This document shows, one piece after another, positions 36,848 through 46,670 of a stretch of 64,000 bases of DNA. The stretch spans positions 96,561 to 160,560 of the forward strand of contig JANQKF010000032.1 of assembly GCA_028281285.1 (NCBI GenBank), given 5' to 3'. Each line of letters starts with the position of its first letter. The stretch's first letter is position 1. Source of the stretch: Cyclobacteriaceae bacterium (lineage in GTDB: Bacteria > Bacteroidota > Bacteroidia > Cytophagales > Cyclobacteriaceae). The notes below the pieces were generated by a model. It searched no databases and was not told the origin of the DNA. It saw nothing but the letters and a program-made list of their open reading frames with translations. Both the position numbers and the translations under genes were made by a program.

Positions 36848-39262
36848 TTATTCGTTTTTCAACTCATCAATAGGATTGCTTCTTGCTGCAAGCATTGATT
36901 TGTAGCTAATGGCCAGAAATACCATCACTAACGCGGCTAGAGCAGCAATAATGAATATCGAAGGAGTAATCGGAACACGATACGCATAATGAACCAACCA
37001 GTTTCTCATCATTACCATAGCCACCGGTGTGGCTATCAAAAAAGCCACCGCTACCTGACGAATAAACCCCTTGGATAGAAGGAAAAATATGCCTGAGATA
37101 CTAGCCCCTAGTACTTTCCTTATTCCAATTTCTTTCGAACGAAGCTGAGTAATGAAGGTCGCCAAGCCAAACAGCCCAATACAGGCTACTATTATACTTA
37201 TTACCGCTCCTAGCTGAAATATTTGACCAGATTTATTATCTGCTGCATAGAAATTTTGAAGCTGGTCATCAAGGACGTGATACTCCAATGCAGACCTTTG
37301 ATCGAATTTCTCATGTACTTTCTTAATCTCTACAATAGTCTCTTCCAGGTCACCATCAACTCTCAATGTAAAATAATCAATAATAGATGCTGGATGATTC
37401 CATGTTCCAATGATCAATGGTGCAACCGGAACATGCAATGATTCAAAATTAAAATCCTTGACTACTCCAACAATTTTATAGGTACCTCCCTCCCACTTCT
37501 CTCTTCTAAGTTGTCTTCGACTTATATTAACACTTGTACCAATTGCTTCGGTCAAATCAAGGGCCTTTTGGGCTGTTTCGTTGATCAATATTTTATTAGC
37601 ATCTCGCTCATCATTTCCTGTGAAGTTTTCGCCTTCAATCAACTCAATCTTAAAGGTGTTTAACATCTTTTCGTCAAAGCCCATATAAAACATCGAAGTC
37701 GATTCGGACAGTTTTCTACTCGATGAGGGCACGTTTGCCATTACTTCGTCTATCACCTTCCATTCACCTGGCACTCTTGAAGATACTCCAACACTTTGAA
37801 CACCTGGAATTTGTTCCAACTCATTCCTCATTGCACGAAATGAGAAAACCACATTTCTATCATTAATGTCAATAACAAGCAGGTCTTCAGAGCTGAAGCC
37901 AAGCGGTCTGTTTTGGAGGTAACTGACCTGTTGAGACACTACTAATGTGGCAATGATCAATACAATTGACACTACAAATTGTACGACCACAAATAGACTC
38001 CTAAACCTAAACGAACTTATGCCACCTCTTCGGCCCTTTAAGGCTTCCACAGGTTTAAATGCAGACACAATCAATGATGGGTAGATACCCGCAATCAAAC
38101 CAACAACAATTGCCACTATTAACATCATTGGTAGATAGCCTAAAATACCTGTAGAATAACCCATATCGATCCCAATTGCACTGAATTGCTTCCCAAAGAC
38201 ATCAATGAACCCTATTGATAATATGAAGGCCGCCAACGTAACCATGAATGATTCGGTCAGAAATTGAGTTGCCAATTGAAATTTTGAAGCACCGATCACT
38301 TTCCTTACCCCAATTTCTTTAGCCCTTGTCATAGCTACAGATGAAAATAAGTTGACAAAATTGACTGTAGATATCAACAGCAAAAAAATGGCAACGAGGA
38401 CATAAATTTTAAGTTGGCCTTTATCCCCCTTGTTATGTGAAAAATCCCTCTCTGTTCTTTGAGACTCCAAGTGAATATCGGCCAGAGGCTGGAATTTAAA
38501 GTCCATTCTAGACTCAAATTGTTTAGGAAGGCTCTTGAGCCAAATCCTCCTGGCTTCTTTTTGAAACTCATTTGCCTTAACACCTTCTTCCAACAACAAG
38601 TATGAATTTGAATTATAAGAAGACCAAGTGGTCGTATAGTCCCTCCAACTTTGAATTGGCTCATGATAGGAAACTAAAAAGTCGAAATCGAGGTGAGAAT
38701 TTGAAGGGATGTCCTTCAAAACTCCTGTGACCTTAAAGGATCCCGTTTCAACTACCTCCACCACTTGTCCTACAACATCCGTATGACCAAAGAATTTAGT
38801 GGCCTGTGATTCGGTCACCACCATTGAATAGGGATTCAAAAGAGCAGATTCACGATCACCTGCAATCAACTCGAAATCAAAGACATCTAAAAAGCTCGAG
38901 TCTGTAATGAAATAGTTTGTCTCTGAAAACCTCCTATCTTCTATTTTGATGTCGAACCGATAGAATCGGGTCAATATGGTATAGGATTTTACGTTGGCAC
39001 TCTCTGACCATAAACTGTGCGCCAATGCATTCGGGCTCCACCCGAACTCTCGCTCACTGTCTGCATCTGTTTGAATTGTAATCGGCCTAACAATCGACTT
39101 ATAATTGCTATGAAAGCTGTCATAGGAATTTTCATAAACCACGTGATAGAGTAGCAATGAACCACAACCTATGCCCAGTGTTAGACCAAGCAGACTGGTT
39201 ATTGTGGAAACTTTGTTTTTCCAAAGAGTCCTAAGTGCTACAAAAAAATGGTTACGAAGCAT
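36848..39262 (-). CDS. MacB/FtsX-type permease, fourth gene of the five-permease operon
   Basis: An 804-residue permease. TM1 is TITSLLGLTLGIGCGSLLLYHVV. The loops are AKEIGVRKVIGAS near 319 and KEIGIRKVLGAS near 714. The C-terminal tag is NPIDELKNE, a slight departure from the NPV..LR.E of most copies. It shares VGVSSRVPGEWK in the second periplasmic domain with its upstream neighbour. The gap to the upstream gene is one base (TGATATG). The first periplasmic domain opens with YENSYDSFHSN in place of the usual ELSFDxFH. Confidence 0.9.
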   Translation of the reverse strand: MLRNHFFVALRTLWKNKVSTITSLLGLTLGIGCGSLLLYHVVYENSYDSFHSNYKSIVRPITIQTDADSEREFGWSPNALAHSLWSESANVKSYTILTRFYRFDIKIEDRRFSETNYFITDSSFLDVFDFELIAGDRESALLNPYSMVVTESQATKFFGHTDVVGQVVEVVETGSFKVTGVLKDIPSNSHLDFDFLVSYHEPIQSWRDYTTTWSSYNSNSYLLLEEGVKANEFQKEARRIWLKSLPKQFESRMDFKFQPLADIHLESQRTERDFSHNKGDKGQLKIYVLVAIFLLLISTVNFVNLFSSVAMTRAKEIGVRKVIGASKFQLATQFLTESFMVTLAAFILSIGFIDVFGKQFSAIGIDMGYSTGILGYLPMMLIVAIVVGLIAGIYPSLIVSAFKPVEALKGRRGGISSFRFRSLFVVVQFVVSIVLIIATLVVSQQVSYLQNRPLGFSSEDLLVIDINDRNVVFSFRAMRNELEQIPGVQSVGVSSRVPGEWKVIDEVMANVPSSSRKLSESTSMFYMGFDEKMLNTFKIELIEGENFTGNDERDANKILINETAQKALDLTEAIGTSVNISRRQLRREKWEGGTYKIVGVVKDFNFESLHVPVAPLIIGTWNHPASIIDYFTLRVDGDLEETIVEIKKVHEKFDQRSALEYHVLDDQLQNFYAADNKSGQIFQLGAVISIIVACIGLFGLATFITQLRSKEIGIRKVLGASISGIFFLLSKGFIRQVAVAFLIATPVAMVMMRNWLVHYAYRVPITPSIFIIAALAALVMVFLAISYKSMLAARSNPIDELKNE

Positions 39263-39263
39263 A

Positions 39264-41666
39264 TCACTCGCGTCTTAACGATGTCACGGGATTGGAATTT
39301 GCAGCCTTAAGCGATCGATAGCTGACGGTTAACAAAGCGATAAGTATGGCGGCCAATCCTGAAATCAAGAACACCCCAACCGTTATGTCTACCCGATACA
39401 CAAATCTTTCAAGCCAGTTTTTCATGATCAAAAAACCAAACGGACTTGCCACCAAGAAGGCAAGAAGTACCTGTTTCGTAAATGAAGATGATAGCAAATA
39501 GAACAAATTCCATTGTGAGGCACCCAATACCTTTCTAATTCCAAGCTCTTTGATTCGCTTTTGTACAGTAAACGAGGCCAAGCCGAACAATCCAAGGCAC
39601 GCGACAAAAATACTCAGTCCTGCCCCGGCTCTGAAAATAGCACTGGCTTCTCGTTCCTTTTCATAAAACAGTTCCAACTGACTTTCAAGGAAGTGATATT
39701 CCATTGCTGTGGATTGATCAAATGCTTCATGTACTGCAGTGGCACCTTCGATTATCCGGGGTATATTTCCGGAAACCTTAAGAGTAAAATAATCAATAGA
39801 AGCTGCTCGATTATTCCAGGCCCCAATTACTATCGGGCTGATTTCGGCATGCAATGACTGGAAGTTAAAGTCCTTCAGCACCCCGACAACCTGCACCGTT
39901 TGGATTCCATGCCTGGTTCGCAATTGAACTGTCTTTCCGACCGCCTGGCCAAGTCCAAAGGATTCGACCGCGGTCTCGTTGAGTAACACCTTCAAGGAAT
40001 CAGAAGATTCGTTTCCTGAGAAAGCCCCTCCATCTATTAGCCTGAAATCGAAGGTCTCTATCATGCCCGTATCAAAGCCCATAAAGTAGACATCTGCTGA
40101 ATCCCTCACAGCCCCATCTTCCCCCAAAACTCTCATTCCCAGCTGAGTTATGTTCTTCCATTCGCCTGGTACTCTCGAAGAAACCCCGACACTCTGAACA
40201 CCAGGGATTTGAGCGAATTGAGTTCGCATGGCTCGGAAGTTCCTTCGAACATTTGAATTATTGATATCGATCACCAGGAGGTCTTCTTCGTTGAATCCAA
40301 GATCTCTTTCTTTGACGTAATTCATTTGATCACCAACAATCAAAGTGATGATTATCAAAAGAATAGATATTCCAAATTGAAGTATTACTAAAAATTTTCT
40401 TATCGAAAAAGATCCTGCAATCTTTTGCTCTCCTTTCAATACATCCACAGGTTTGAATCGTGTCATGAAAAAGGAAGGGTATATTCCTGACAAAGCACCC
40501 ACAGAGATTGCGATAATGAGGAATAGGGGTAAATATTGAACCAAAGTCGTCCTGCTGAATTCGAATTCTTTGCCAGTCAATTGATTGAAAAACGGCATGA
40601 TCAAGTCCGTCAGACCTATAGATATCAGCGTTGCGAGAAATGTGATGAGTATAGATTCCGTCAGGAATTGAAAAATCAACTGTCGCTTAACCGCTCCTAC
40701 TACTTTCCGAATTCCTATTTCCTTGGCTCTGAATACGGCCTTCGATGTAGCAAGATTCATATAGTTTACCGCTGCAATTAACAGGAGAAAAACAGCGATT
40801 GACGAGAATATAATGATATAACTCCCATCTCCTAAACTAGACTCAAAACCAGCTTCTATATTCTCCGAATTGAAATGGATATCGTGTAACTTTTGAAGGT
40901 CACAGTCCAAGACCTCCGCGAGTCTGTCTCCCACTCTCTGATCAAACAGTTCGTTGATCTTGATTTTCAGCTCGTCAAGGTTTGTACCTTCGGCAAGGAC
41001 GTAATAAGCGGAAGCGTTGAAATTGTTCCAACTCGTTTGGCTTTGTTCAAACTGTGGACTATTGATTCTGGAAAGGATAACATCAAACTGTAGATGACTG
41101 TTGGTAGGAGGACTTTTGACTATTCCGGTAATCTTCTGATCTCCCATAAAAGATTCTCTCAATATTTCCCCTATCACATCAGTTTTACCGAAGAATTTGA
41201 TGGCTTGTCTTTCGGTAAGAACTACAGAATTAGGTTCAGAAAGCGCCTTATCGGGGTCGCCCATTATCATTTCAAAATCGAATACGTCAAAGAAGGATGA
41301 GTCTGCAATAAAGTATTGTCGCTCTGAATATCGTACGCCATCAATAGTGAAATCGACATGTCCGCCAGTTTGCTGAACTACGGTAACTTCTTCCACCTCC
41401 GGCATCACATCAACCAGAGTTTTTGCCAAAACGGGTTGATTCGCGGAATAAATCCGATCCCCATCAGCGTTGTGCTGAATTAATAACCCCCGAACTATTT
41501 GATCCGATTTGGAATGAAACTTATCAAAAGAGGTCTCATCTTTCACATAAGTCATAAGCAATGTGGCACCGGTGATCCCAATTGCAAGGCCTATAGTGTT
41601 GATCAGAGCATACCCTTTACTTCTCCAAAGGGTTCTTACTGCAATTTTTATATAGTTTCTTATCAT
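39264..41666 (-). CDS. MacB/FtsX-type permease, third gene of the five-permease operon
   Basis: An 800-residue permease. TM1 is LINTIGLAIGITGATLLMTYV, and the first periplasmic domain starts DETSFDKFHSKSDQI. The loops are AKEIGIRKVVGAV near 319 and KELGIRKVLGAS near 709, with end NPVTSLRRE. The second periplasmic domain carries VGVSSRVPGEWKNITQL and FMGFDTGMIETFDFR, closely parallel to the two downstream genes. The gap to the upstream gene is 17 bases, without a promoter-like signal. Confidence 0.9.
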   Translation of the reverse strand: MIRNYIKIAVRTLWRSKGYALINTIGLAIGITGATLLMTYVKDETSFDKFHSKSDQIVRGLLIQHNADGDRIYSANQPVLAKTLVDVMPEVEEVTVVQQTGGHVDFTIDGVRYSERQYFIADSSFFDVFDFEMIMGDPDKALSEPNSVVLTERQAIKFFGKTDVIGEILRESFMGDQKITGIVKSPPTNSHLQFDVILSRINSPQFEQSQTSWNNFNASAYYVLAEGTNLDELKIKINELFDQRVGDRLAEVLDCDLQKLHDIHFNSENIEAGFESSLGDGSYIIIFSSIAVFLLLIAAVNYMNLATSKAVFRAKEIGIRKVVGAVKRQLIFQFLTESILITFLATLISIGLTDLIMPFFNQLTGKEFEFSRTTLVQYLPLFLIIAISVGALSGIYPSFFMTRFKPVDVLKGEQKIAGSFSIRKFLVILQFGISILLIIITLIVGDQMNYVKERDLGFNEEDLLVIDINNSNVRRNFRAMRTQFAQIPGVQSVGVSSRVPGEWKNITQLGMRVLGEDGAVRDSADVYFMGFDTGMIETFDFRLIDGGAFSGNESSDSLKVLLNETAVESFGLGQAVGKTVQLRTRHGIQTVQVVGVLKDFNFQSLHAEISPIVIGAWNNRAASIDYFTLKVSGNIPRIIEGATAVHEAFDQSTAMEYHFLESQLELFYEKEREASAIFRAGAGLSIFVACLGLFGLASFTVQKRIKELGIRKVLGASQWNLFYLLSSSFTKQVLLAFLVASPFGFLIMKNWLERFVYRVDITVGVFLISGLAAILIALLTVSYRSLKAANSNPVTSLRRE

Positions 41667-41683
41667 GTTTGTTGTTTTGAATT

Positions 41684-44059
41684 TTATTCGTCTCTCAGGA
41701 TTTCAGATAGGTCTTTCTTACCAGCTTTCATCGATTGTCCCCCTACGGTGATTGTAATTATCAAGACAGACAGAAGGAATGCAGCTATGAAAGGAAGAAC
41801 CGAGATGTCTATTCGATAGGCAAAAGCTTGAAGCCAATTATTACCTGCATAAAAGGCCAAAGGCGCAGCGATAGCAAAGGCGATAAGAATAATGGCCGTG
41901 AATTCTCTAATGATCAGCAAGTTGATTTGAGAAAGTGAAGCACCCAGAACTTTTCTCACACCAATTTCTTTCATTCTCCTTTCAATTACGAAGGTGGTCA
42001 TCCCAAATAAACCAAGGGCTGTGAGGAAAATACTAACCATTGAAAAGAAGGTAATTGCCTTTAGCAATCGCGTTTCAGATCGATAAAAATTGGCAAATCT
42101 TTCGTCTATAAAGGAGTACTCGAAATTCTCATTGGGCTCAAATTCCTCCCATTTCGACTCGATGAACTCGATGGCCTGTCTTGTATTCTCGGCCTGAACC
42201 TGTACCGACATATTCCAATGATTCCTTTTGGCAATGCGCAACATTGCAGGAGTCACTTTTTGGTGTAAGGCCTTGAAGTTGAAATCCTTTACTACACCCA
42301 AAACCGTGTATTCCAGTGTCCCGATTTTGACCTTCTGGCCAATTGCATCTTCAAGCCCCAGCTGCTTCACAAATTCCTCATTGACCACTACTCCTGTACT
42401 ATCCGATGACAAATCAATGTCAAAATCTCTACCATCAACTATTTCCATTGAATAAGTCTTCACAAAATCATGATCCACACCGAAGATTGTGGTCATGGCT
42501 TTAGTATCAGGTTCCTCTGACAATTGGACGTATCCGGAATTGTTGGTGTAGCCAGAGCCAAGATTATCGGTTCCTATGGTTGCAGCAACAACATTAGGGT
42601 GCTGAATCAGTTCGTTTTTGAAAATACGTTTCCTTGGTTCAAGGTTTCTTGTCGATACGTTAAAGGTGATTACTTGCTCTTTATTGAATCCCAGATCTTT
42701 ACCATTAATGAATTGATTCTGCTGATAAGTGACATATGTAATCGAAATCAAGAACATGGATATCCCGAACTGAACCAGAAGAAGCATTTTCCTAAGCCTG
42801 CTACCACGAACCCCTTCAACAGTGGCAGAAGACTTAAGCGCCTTAGATGGTTGAAATGAGGATAATACGAAGGCCGGATAGAGCCCTGAAAACAATGCTG
42901 TAATTAAGGTGATGATCACCAGCAACGGCAACAAGCCTTCTGCGAACAGCAACTCCATTGAAAAGAGTTTACCTGTTAATTGGTTAAAGTACGGCAAGAC
43001 CATATCTATAACCAATACAGCCAAAACTGCAGCCAACAAAGTCAACATTAGGGATTCTCCCATGAACTGATAAGTCAACTGTCTTTTATGGGCACCCATC
43101 ACCTTGCGAACACCTACCTCGCGTGCTCTTCCTGTGGCCCTGGCCGTTTGAAGGTTTACATAGTTGATGCATGCTACCAGGAGGATGATAATCGCAATAG
43201 CAAACAGCGTATTAATCGTTGATTTGCTTCCGGAAAGGAATGCCAGAAATTGGATATTTCCTGCGCCCATATACATTTCTCTGAAAGGCATAAAGAAGAG
43301 CTCATAGTTTTCAATCTGGCCATTTTCTATAATAGGCTTATTTACTTCTTCCGTTAATTCCTGAATATTCACTCCTTGCGGAGTTTTCACATAGGTAAAC
43401 AGAGAACGCCCGAACCACATGTCGGCAATCTTTACTCCATCCTTTCTTGTTAAGTCCCACGGAAGAATTGCTTCAAATCGCACATGTGAATTTTTAATGT
43501 CTTTGGCTATACCCGTAACGATAAGATCTTTTGAAAGAAAGCTCTCGTCTATTGTTACCGTCTTACCAATGGGGTTTTCATCTCCAAAAAGACGTTGAGC
43601 AGCACTTTCCGTAAGTACGATCGAAGTAGGATCGCTCAATACAGACTCCTTATCGCCTTGAATGAGCGGATAATCAAAAAATGAGAAAAAATTGGAGGTG
43701 CCAAACCATGAGTCAAGCCTCATCTTTTTTGTCAGATCACCCTCCGGGTAAAGCTGATAACCGGAGTTTCTGATCTTAGCTGCATCCAGAATCGAGGCAT
43801 AATTTGCTTTCAGGTCATCGAATTCTTCATTTGAGCTCAAGCCCACGAAACGAGAATTGGCTCCTTTTTGCTCATAGTAATGGAAATATATGTTTTCGGT
43901 TTCCTGTGAGAATGTGTCGAAGGAATACTCATATCTCACAAAAAGTAGAAGTAGCAGACAACAGGAGATTCCTATTGTCAAACCGACCAGGTTAGTAAGC
44001 GAAACGAGTTTGTGTTTCCAAAGATTTCTAAATGCGATTTTGAGATTATTTTTTAGCAT
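41684..44059 (-). CDS. MacB/FtsX-type permease, second gene of the five-permease operon
   Basis: A 791-residue permease. TM1 is SLTNLVGLTIGISCCLLLLLFV. The loops are AREVGVRKVMGAH near 318 and KEIGVRKVLGAS near 700. Its end (KKDLSEILRDE) lacks the NP pair found in every other copy here. The second periplasmic domain contains GSGYTNNSGYVQL, which pairs it with the first gene of the operon (EYTNNSGAVIL) rather than with the three downstream genes. The start is 10 bases after the upstream stop. Confidence 0.9.
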   Translation of the reverse strand: MLKNNLKIAFRNLWKHKLVSLTNLVGLTIGISCCLLLLLFVRYEYSFDTFSQETENIYFHYYEQKGANSRFVGLSSNEEFDDLKANYASILDAAKIRNSGYQLYPEGDLTKKMRLDSWFGTSNFFSFFDYPLIQGDKESVLSDPTSIVLTESAAQRLFGDENPIGKTVTIDESFLSKDLIVTGIAKDIKNSHVRFEAILPWDLTRKDGVKIADMWFGRSLFTYVKTPQGVNIQELTEEVNKPIIENGQIENYELFFMPFREMYMGAGNIQFLAFLSGSKSTINTLFAIAIIILLVACINYVNLQTARATGRAREVGVRKVMGAHKRQLTYQFMGESLMLTLLAAVLAVLVIDMVLPYFNQLTGKLFSMELLFAEGLLPLLVIITLITALFSGLYPAFVLSSFQPSKALKSSATVEGVRGSRLRKMLLLVQFGISMFLISITYVTYQQNQFINGKDLGFNKEQVITFNVSTRNLEPRKRIFKNELIQHPNVVAATIGTDNLGSGYTNNSGYVQLSEEPDTKAMTTIFGVDHDFVKTYSMEIVDGRDFDIDLSSDSTGVVVNEEFVKQLGLEDAIGQKVKIGTLEYTVLGVVKDFNFKALHQKVTPAMLRIAKRNHWNMSVQVQAENTRQAIEFIESKWEEFEPNENFEYSFIDERFANFYRSETRLLKAITFFSMVSIFLTALGLFGMTTFVIERRMKEIGVRKVLGASLSQINLLIIREFTAIILIAFAIAAPLAFYAGNNWLQAFAYRIDISVLPFIAAFLLSVLIITITVGGQSMKAGKKDLSEILRDE

Positions 44060-44069
44060 GACCTTGTAT

Positions 44070-46484
44070 TTATTCAGTTCTCAATGTTTTTGATGGATTT
44101 GAAATCCCTGCCTTTATTGCCTGTGAGCTGACCGTAATCACGGCAATGAGTAATACAATCAATGAAGCGAACAAAAAGCTATCTAAACCTATGGCTATGC
44201 GGTAGGCAAACCCATTCAACCATTGTTCGATCAAATAATAAACCAGAGGCACTGCGCCAATCCCTGAGATCACCACAATCCACACAAATTTCTTATTCAC
44301 CAACCAGACCAACTGCCTCACTTTTGCTCCCAGCACTTTGCGAATACCTATTTCTTTTGTTTTTCTTTCAATAGTGAAAGCTGTCATTCCATATAAGCCC
44401 AGGCAAGCGATGAATATGCAGATGATTGCAAAGGTCTGAATGGCTGTTTGCAGGCGTTGTTCTTCACCATAGTATGATTTGAGGGTATCTTCAAGAAACC
44501 ATGACCCCATCGGGTAGTTTGGCTCAATTGATTCATGCACCGTTCTGGCATGATCAACGGCAGACTTCTTGTTATTAGGGTCTATTTTCAAGGTGAAAAA
44601 CCAGTTTGACCAACTACTCACCTGGAAGATGGCAGGCGAAACCTCTGAACGAAGGGAACGGAAGTTAAAATCCTTTACCACTCCAATAACCCTTCTTGGC
44701 TCATTCTCGGTGGACCACAACCGGACTGTCTTTCCAATTGGATCAACGTCTCCATAAGCCTTAACAAAAGCCTCATTTACGATTATTGCGGTACTGTCGG
44801 TTGTAAATGATGGGTTGAAACCTCGACCTGAAATTACCTCGATATTCTGGATATCGATGAAATCCATTCCAACCGTAAAGAAGGACGCTACCGGGGCTTC
44901 ATTCGGACTAAACCCTTCCAAGATTACAGCCCCGGAATTGTTGGTATATTCAAATCCTAGTACGTCCATTCCGGCTGTCACTCCATGGATATACGGGCTC
45001 CTCATCAATTCACTTTTGAACGTCTCTATTTGTTCGGCAACTTTCGGTGAATTATTCGGAATAATGAGGATGTCTTCTTTGCTAAAGCCAAGATCCTTAT
45101 CATTGATGAATTGACTTTGCTTGACAATCAACAACACCGAACTAACCAATACCATTGTCAAAAACAGCTGGACACCCACCAATAAGGTTCTTATGCTATT
45201 ACCCTTAAGCATTCCTTTACCTTTCAAGCTCTTCAATGCTTCATTAGGCTTAAAACCACTTAATATCAAAGACGGATAGGTTCCGGACAGAATGTTCACG
45301 GTGAATAGAATAATGACAAGAGAGATCAGGTAGACGGGGTTTTGATGCAAGGCGAAACGTAATTCTGTTTGCATCAGATTTTCGAAAAAGGGCTTACCAA
45401 GATCAGTCAGCAACACAGACAACAATACCGCTGCAAAAGAAACCATAAAGGCCTCTCCCATAAACTGAAGGATCAATTGTCTTCTGAACGCTCCAAATAC
45501 CTTACGTACGCCAATTTCCTTGCTTCTACTTATTGCCTTAGCCGTAGTGGCATTGATGTAGTTCATACATGCAATTAGAAGTATGAAAATCCCTATTGAG
45601 GCAAGTAGATAAAGATTTTGCTTGTCCCCGGATTTAAAGCCGTTGAAGACGACATCTCCTGAGTCAAAGTATATTTTATCGATTGGCTGAAATTCATAGG
45701 TTTCTTTGTCAAGAGCAGCCAATACATCCGCATTATCTTTGTATAAATCGTCAAAATATTCCTCAACCCTATTGACAACATCTGCTGCTTCTACACCTTT
45801 CTCGAATTTGTAGAATCCATACACAGAATTAGCGAAACCTTCTCTCAGAATGATATAATCATTGGCCTCATCTCTTAAATCAAAATTGAAAAGGAATTCA
45901 AAATCTATATGAGAGTTTTTGGGGTCTTCAATAACTCCGGTAACTATCCAGGAATAACTCATATTCCCTGAAACCTTCAACACCTCGCCCATAGGATTGG
46001 CTTCACCAAAAATCTTCTTGGCAGTGGATTCGGTAATTACCACGTTGTTTGGAGCGGAAAGAACTGTTGCCGTGTCTCCTTGAATTAGCTTGAAATTAAA
46101 GTATCTAAAGAAGTCTGGTTCCGCACCAAACAATGCCCTGGACTTAATCTTTACGTCCTTATATTCAATCAACTGCGGTCCAGCTCCCCAATCTCTGACC
46201 AAAATCATGTCTTCAATGCCCGCAATGTTATCAGCAATCTGATTGTGGCTTTTCACAGGAACAATTCCGAATCTTCTGGTCTCACCATCACCGGTTTGCT
46301 CATTGACCATGAATCGGTAAGATTCCTCAGTATGAAATTGATCAAAACTCAACTCGTTCTCGACATAAATCAGGATCAGAGAAAAACAGGTAATCCCGAT
46401 CGTCAATCCCAGAATGTTAAGACTGGCATATACCTTATTTCTCATAAGGTTTCTCAGTGCAGTTTTGAAGTAGTTTCTAAGCAT
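44070..46484 (-). CDS. MacB/FtsX-type permease, first gene of the five-permease operon
   Basis: An 804-residue permease. TM1 is ASLNILGLTIGITCFSLILIYV. The loops are SKEIGVRKVFGAF near 326 and KEIGIRKVLGAK near 713, with end NPSKTLRTE (Ser for Val). YTNNSG in the second periplasmic domain links it to the following gene. The 186 bases upstream hold a TGGTAT box, an IHF-like site and a palindrome arranged as in sigma-54 enhancer-dependent promoters, so this gene probably leads the whole 12-kb operon. Confidence 0.9.
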   Translation of the reverse strand: MLRNYFKTALRNLMRNKVYASLNILGLTIGITCFSLILIYVENELSFDQFHTEESYRFMVNEQTGDGETRRFGIVPVKSHNQIADNIAGIEDMILVRDWGAGPQLIEYKDVKIKSRALFGAEPDFFRYFNFKLIQGDTATVLSAPNNVVITESTAKKIFGEANPMGEVLKVSGNMSYSWIVTGVIEDPKNSHIDFEFLFNFDLRDEANDYIILREGFANSVYGFYKFEKGVEAADVVNRVEEYFDDLYKDNADVLAALDKETYEFQPIDKIYFDSGDVVFNGFKSGDKQNLYLLASIGIFILLIACMNYINATTAKAISRSKEIGVRKVFGAFRRQLILQFMGEAFMVSFAAVLLSVLLTDLGKPFFENLMQTELRFALHQNPVYLISLVIILFTVNILSGTYPSLILSGFKPNEALKSLKGKGMLKGNSIRTLLVGVQLFLTMVLVSSVLLIVKQSQFINDKDLGFSKEDILIIPNNSPKVAEQIETFKSELMRSPYIHGVTAGMDVLGFEYTNNSGAVILEGFSPNEAPVASFFTVGMDFIDIQNIEVISGRGFNPSFTTDSTAIIVNEAFVKAYGDVDPIGKTVRLWSTENEPRRVIGVVKDFNFRSLRSEVSPAIFQVSSWSNWFFTLKIDPNNKKSAVDHARTVHESIEPNYPMGSWFLEDTLKSYYGEEQRLQTAIQTFAIICIFIACLGLYGMTAFTIERKTKEIGIRKVLGAKVRQLVWLVNKKFVWIVVISGIGAVPLVYYLIEQWLNGFAYRIAIGLDSFLFASLIVLLIAVITVSSQAIKAGISNPSKTLRTE

Positions 46485-46506
46485 TGCGAATTGTTTTCAT
46501 CCTTAT

Positions 46507-46525
46507 GGTGTCCATTTTTATACCA
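46507..46525 (-). promoter_or_regulatory. Candidate sigma-54-type promoter A (five-permease operon)
   Basis: Coding strand reads TGGTATAAAAATGGACACC from 46525 down. TGGTAT resembles the -24 box (TGGCAC), and a G falls at the -12 position, but the expected GC there reads GA, so the -12 match is poor. TATGATT-n-TGGTATA is shared with promoter B. It lies 41 bases before the ATG. Confidence 0.45.
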
Positions 46526-46531
46526 GAATCA

Positions 46532-46544
46532 TAAATAATTGATT
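46532..46544 (-). promoter_or_regulatory. IHF-like site A
   Basis: Coding strand AATCAATTATTTA fits WATCAANNNNTTR in full. It sits between the palindrome and the TGGTAT box, as IHF sites do at enhancer-dependent promoters. The sequence is A/T-rich, so chance occurrence is possible. The surrounding 14 bases (CTGATAATCAATTA) recur at site B in the opposite orientation. Confidence 0.4.
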
Positions 46545-46607
46545 ATCAGATAGTTATTTATGCTTTTAAGTCATTCAATCTCTTAGAATTGTCCATCACT
46601 AAAAAAC

Positions 46608-46627
46608 AGTGCCCATTAATGGGCACT
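46608..46627. promoter_or_regulatory. Candidate enhancer palindrome A (possible dual terminator)
   Basis: A perfect 20-bp palindrome with core TGCCCATTAATGGGCA. Its centre is 92.5 bp upstream of the TGGTAT box of promoter A, exactly as for palindrome B. Both also share the asymmetric flank TTGAAAAGTGCCCA on the minus strand. The minus strand continues with G and six T, so it could also terminate the serine hydrolase transcript that ends 44 bases earlier. Confidence 0.6.
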
Positions 46628-46670
46628 TTTCAAGTTAATTATGGATCGATATAGCTGCGAATTTTTGTAA

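Noticed and set aside
41499..41819. 106-codon plus-strand reading frame across two permease genes
   Set aside because: It spans the junction of two convincing minus-strand permeases and has no signal of its own. Similar antisense frames recur throughout the permease array as a by-product of codon use.
34429..46484. Mobile-element origin of the tandem permeases
   Set aside because: No transposase, integrase, terminal repeats or target duplications are seen around the array. Local unequal duplication explains it better.
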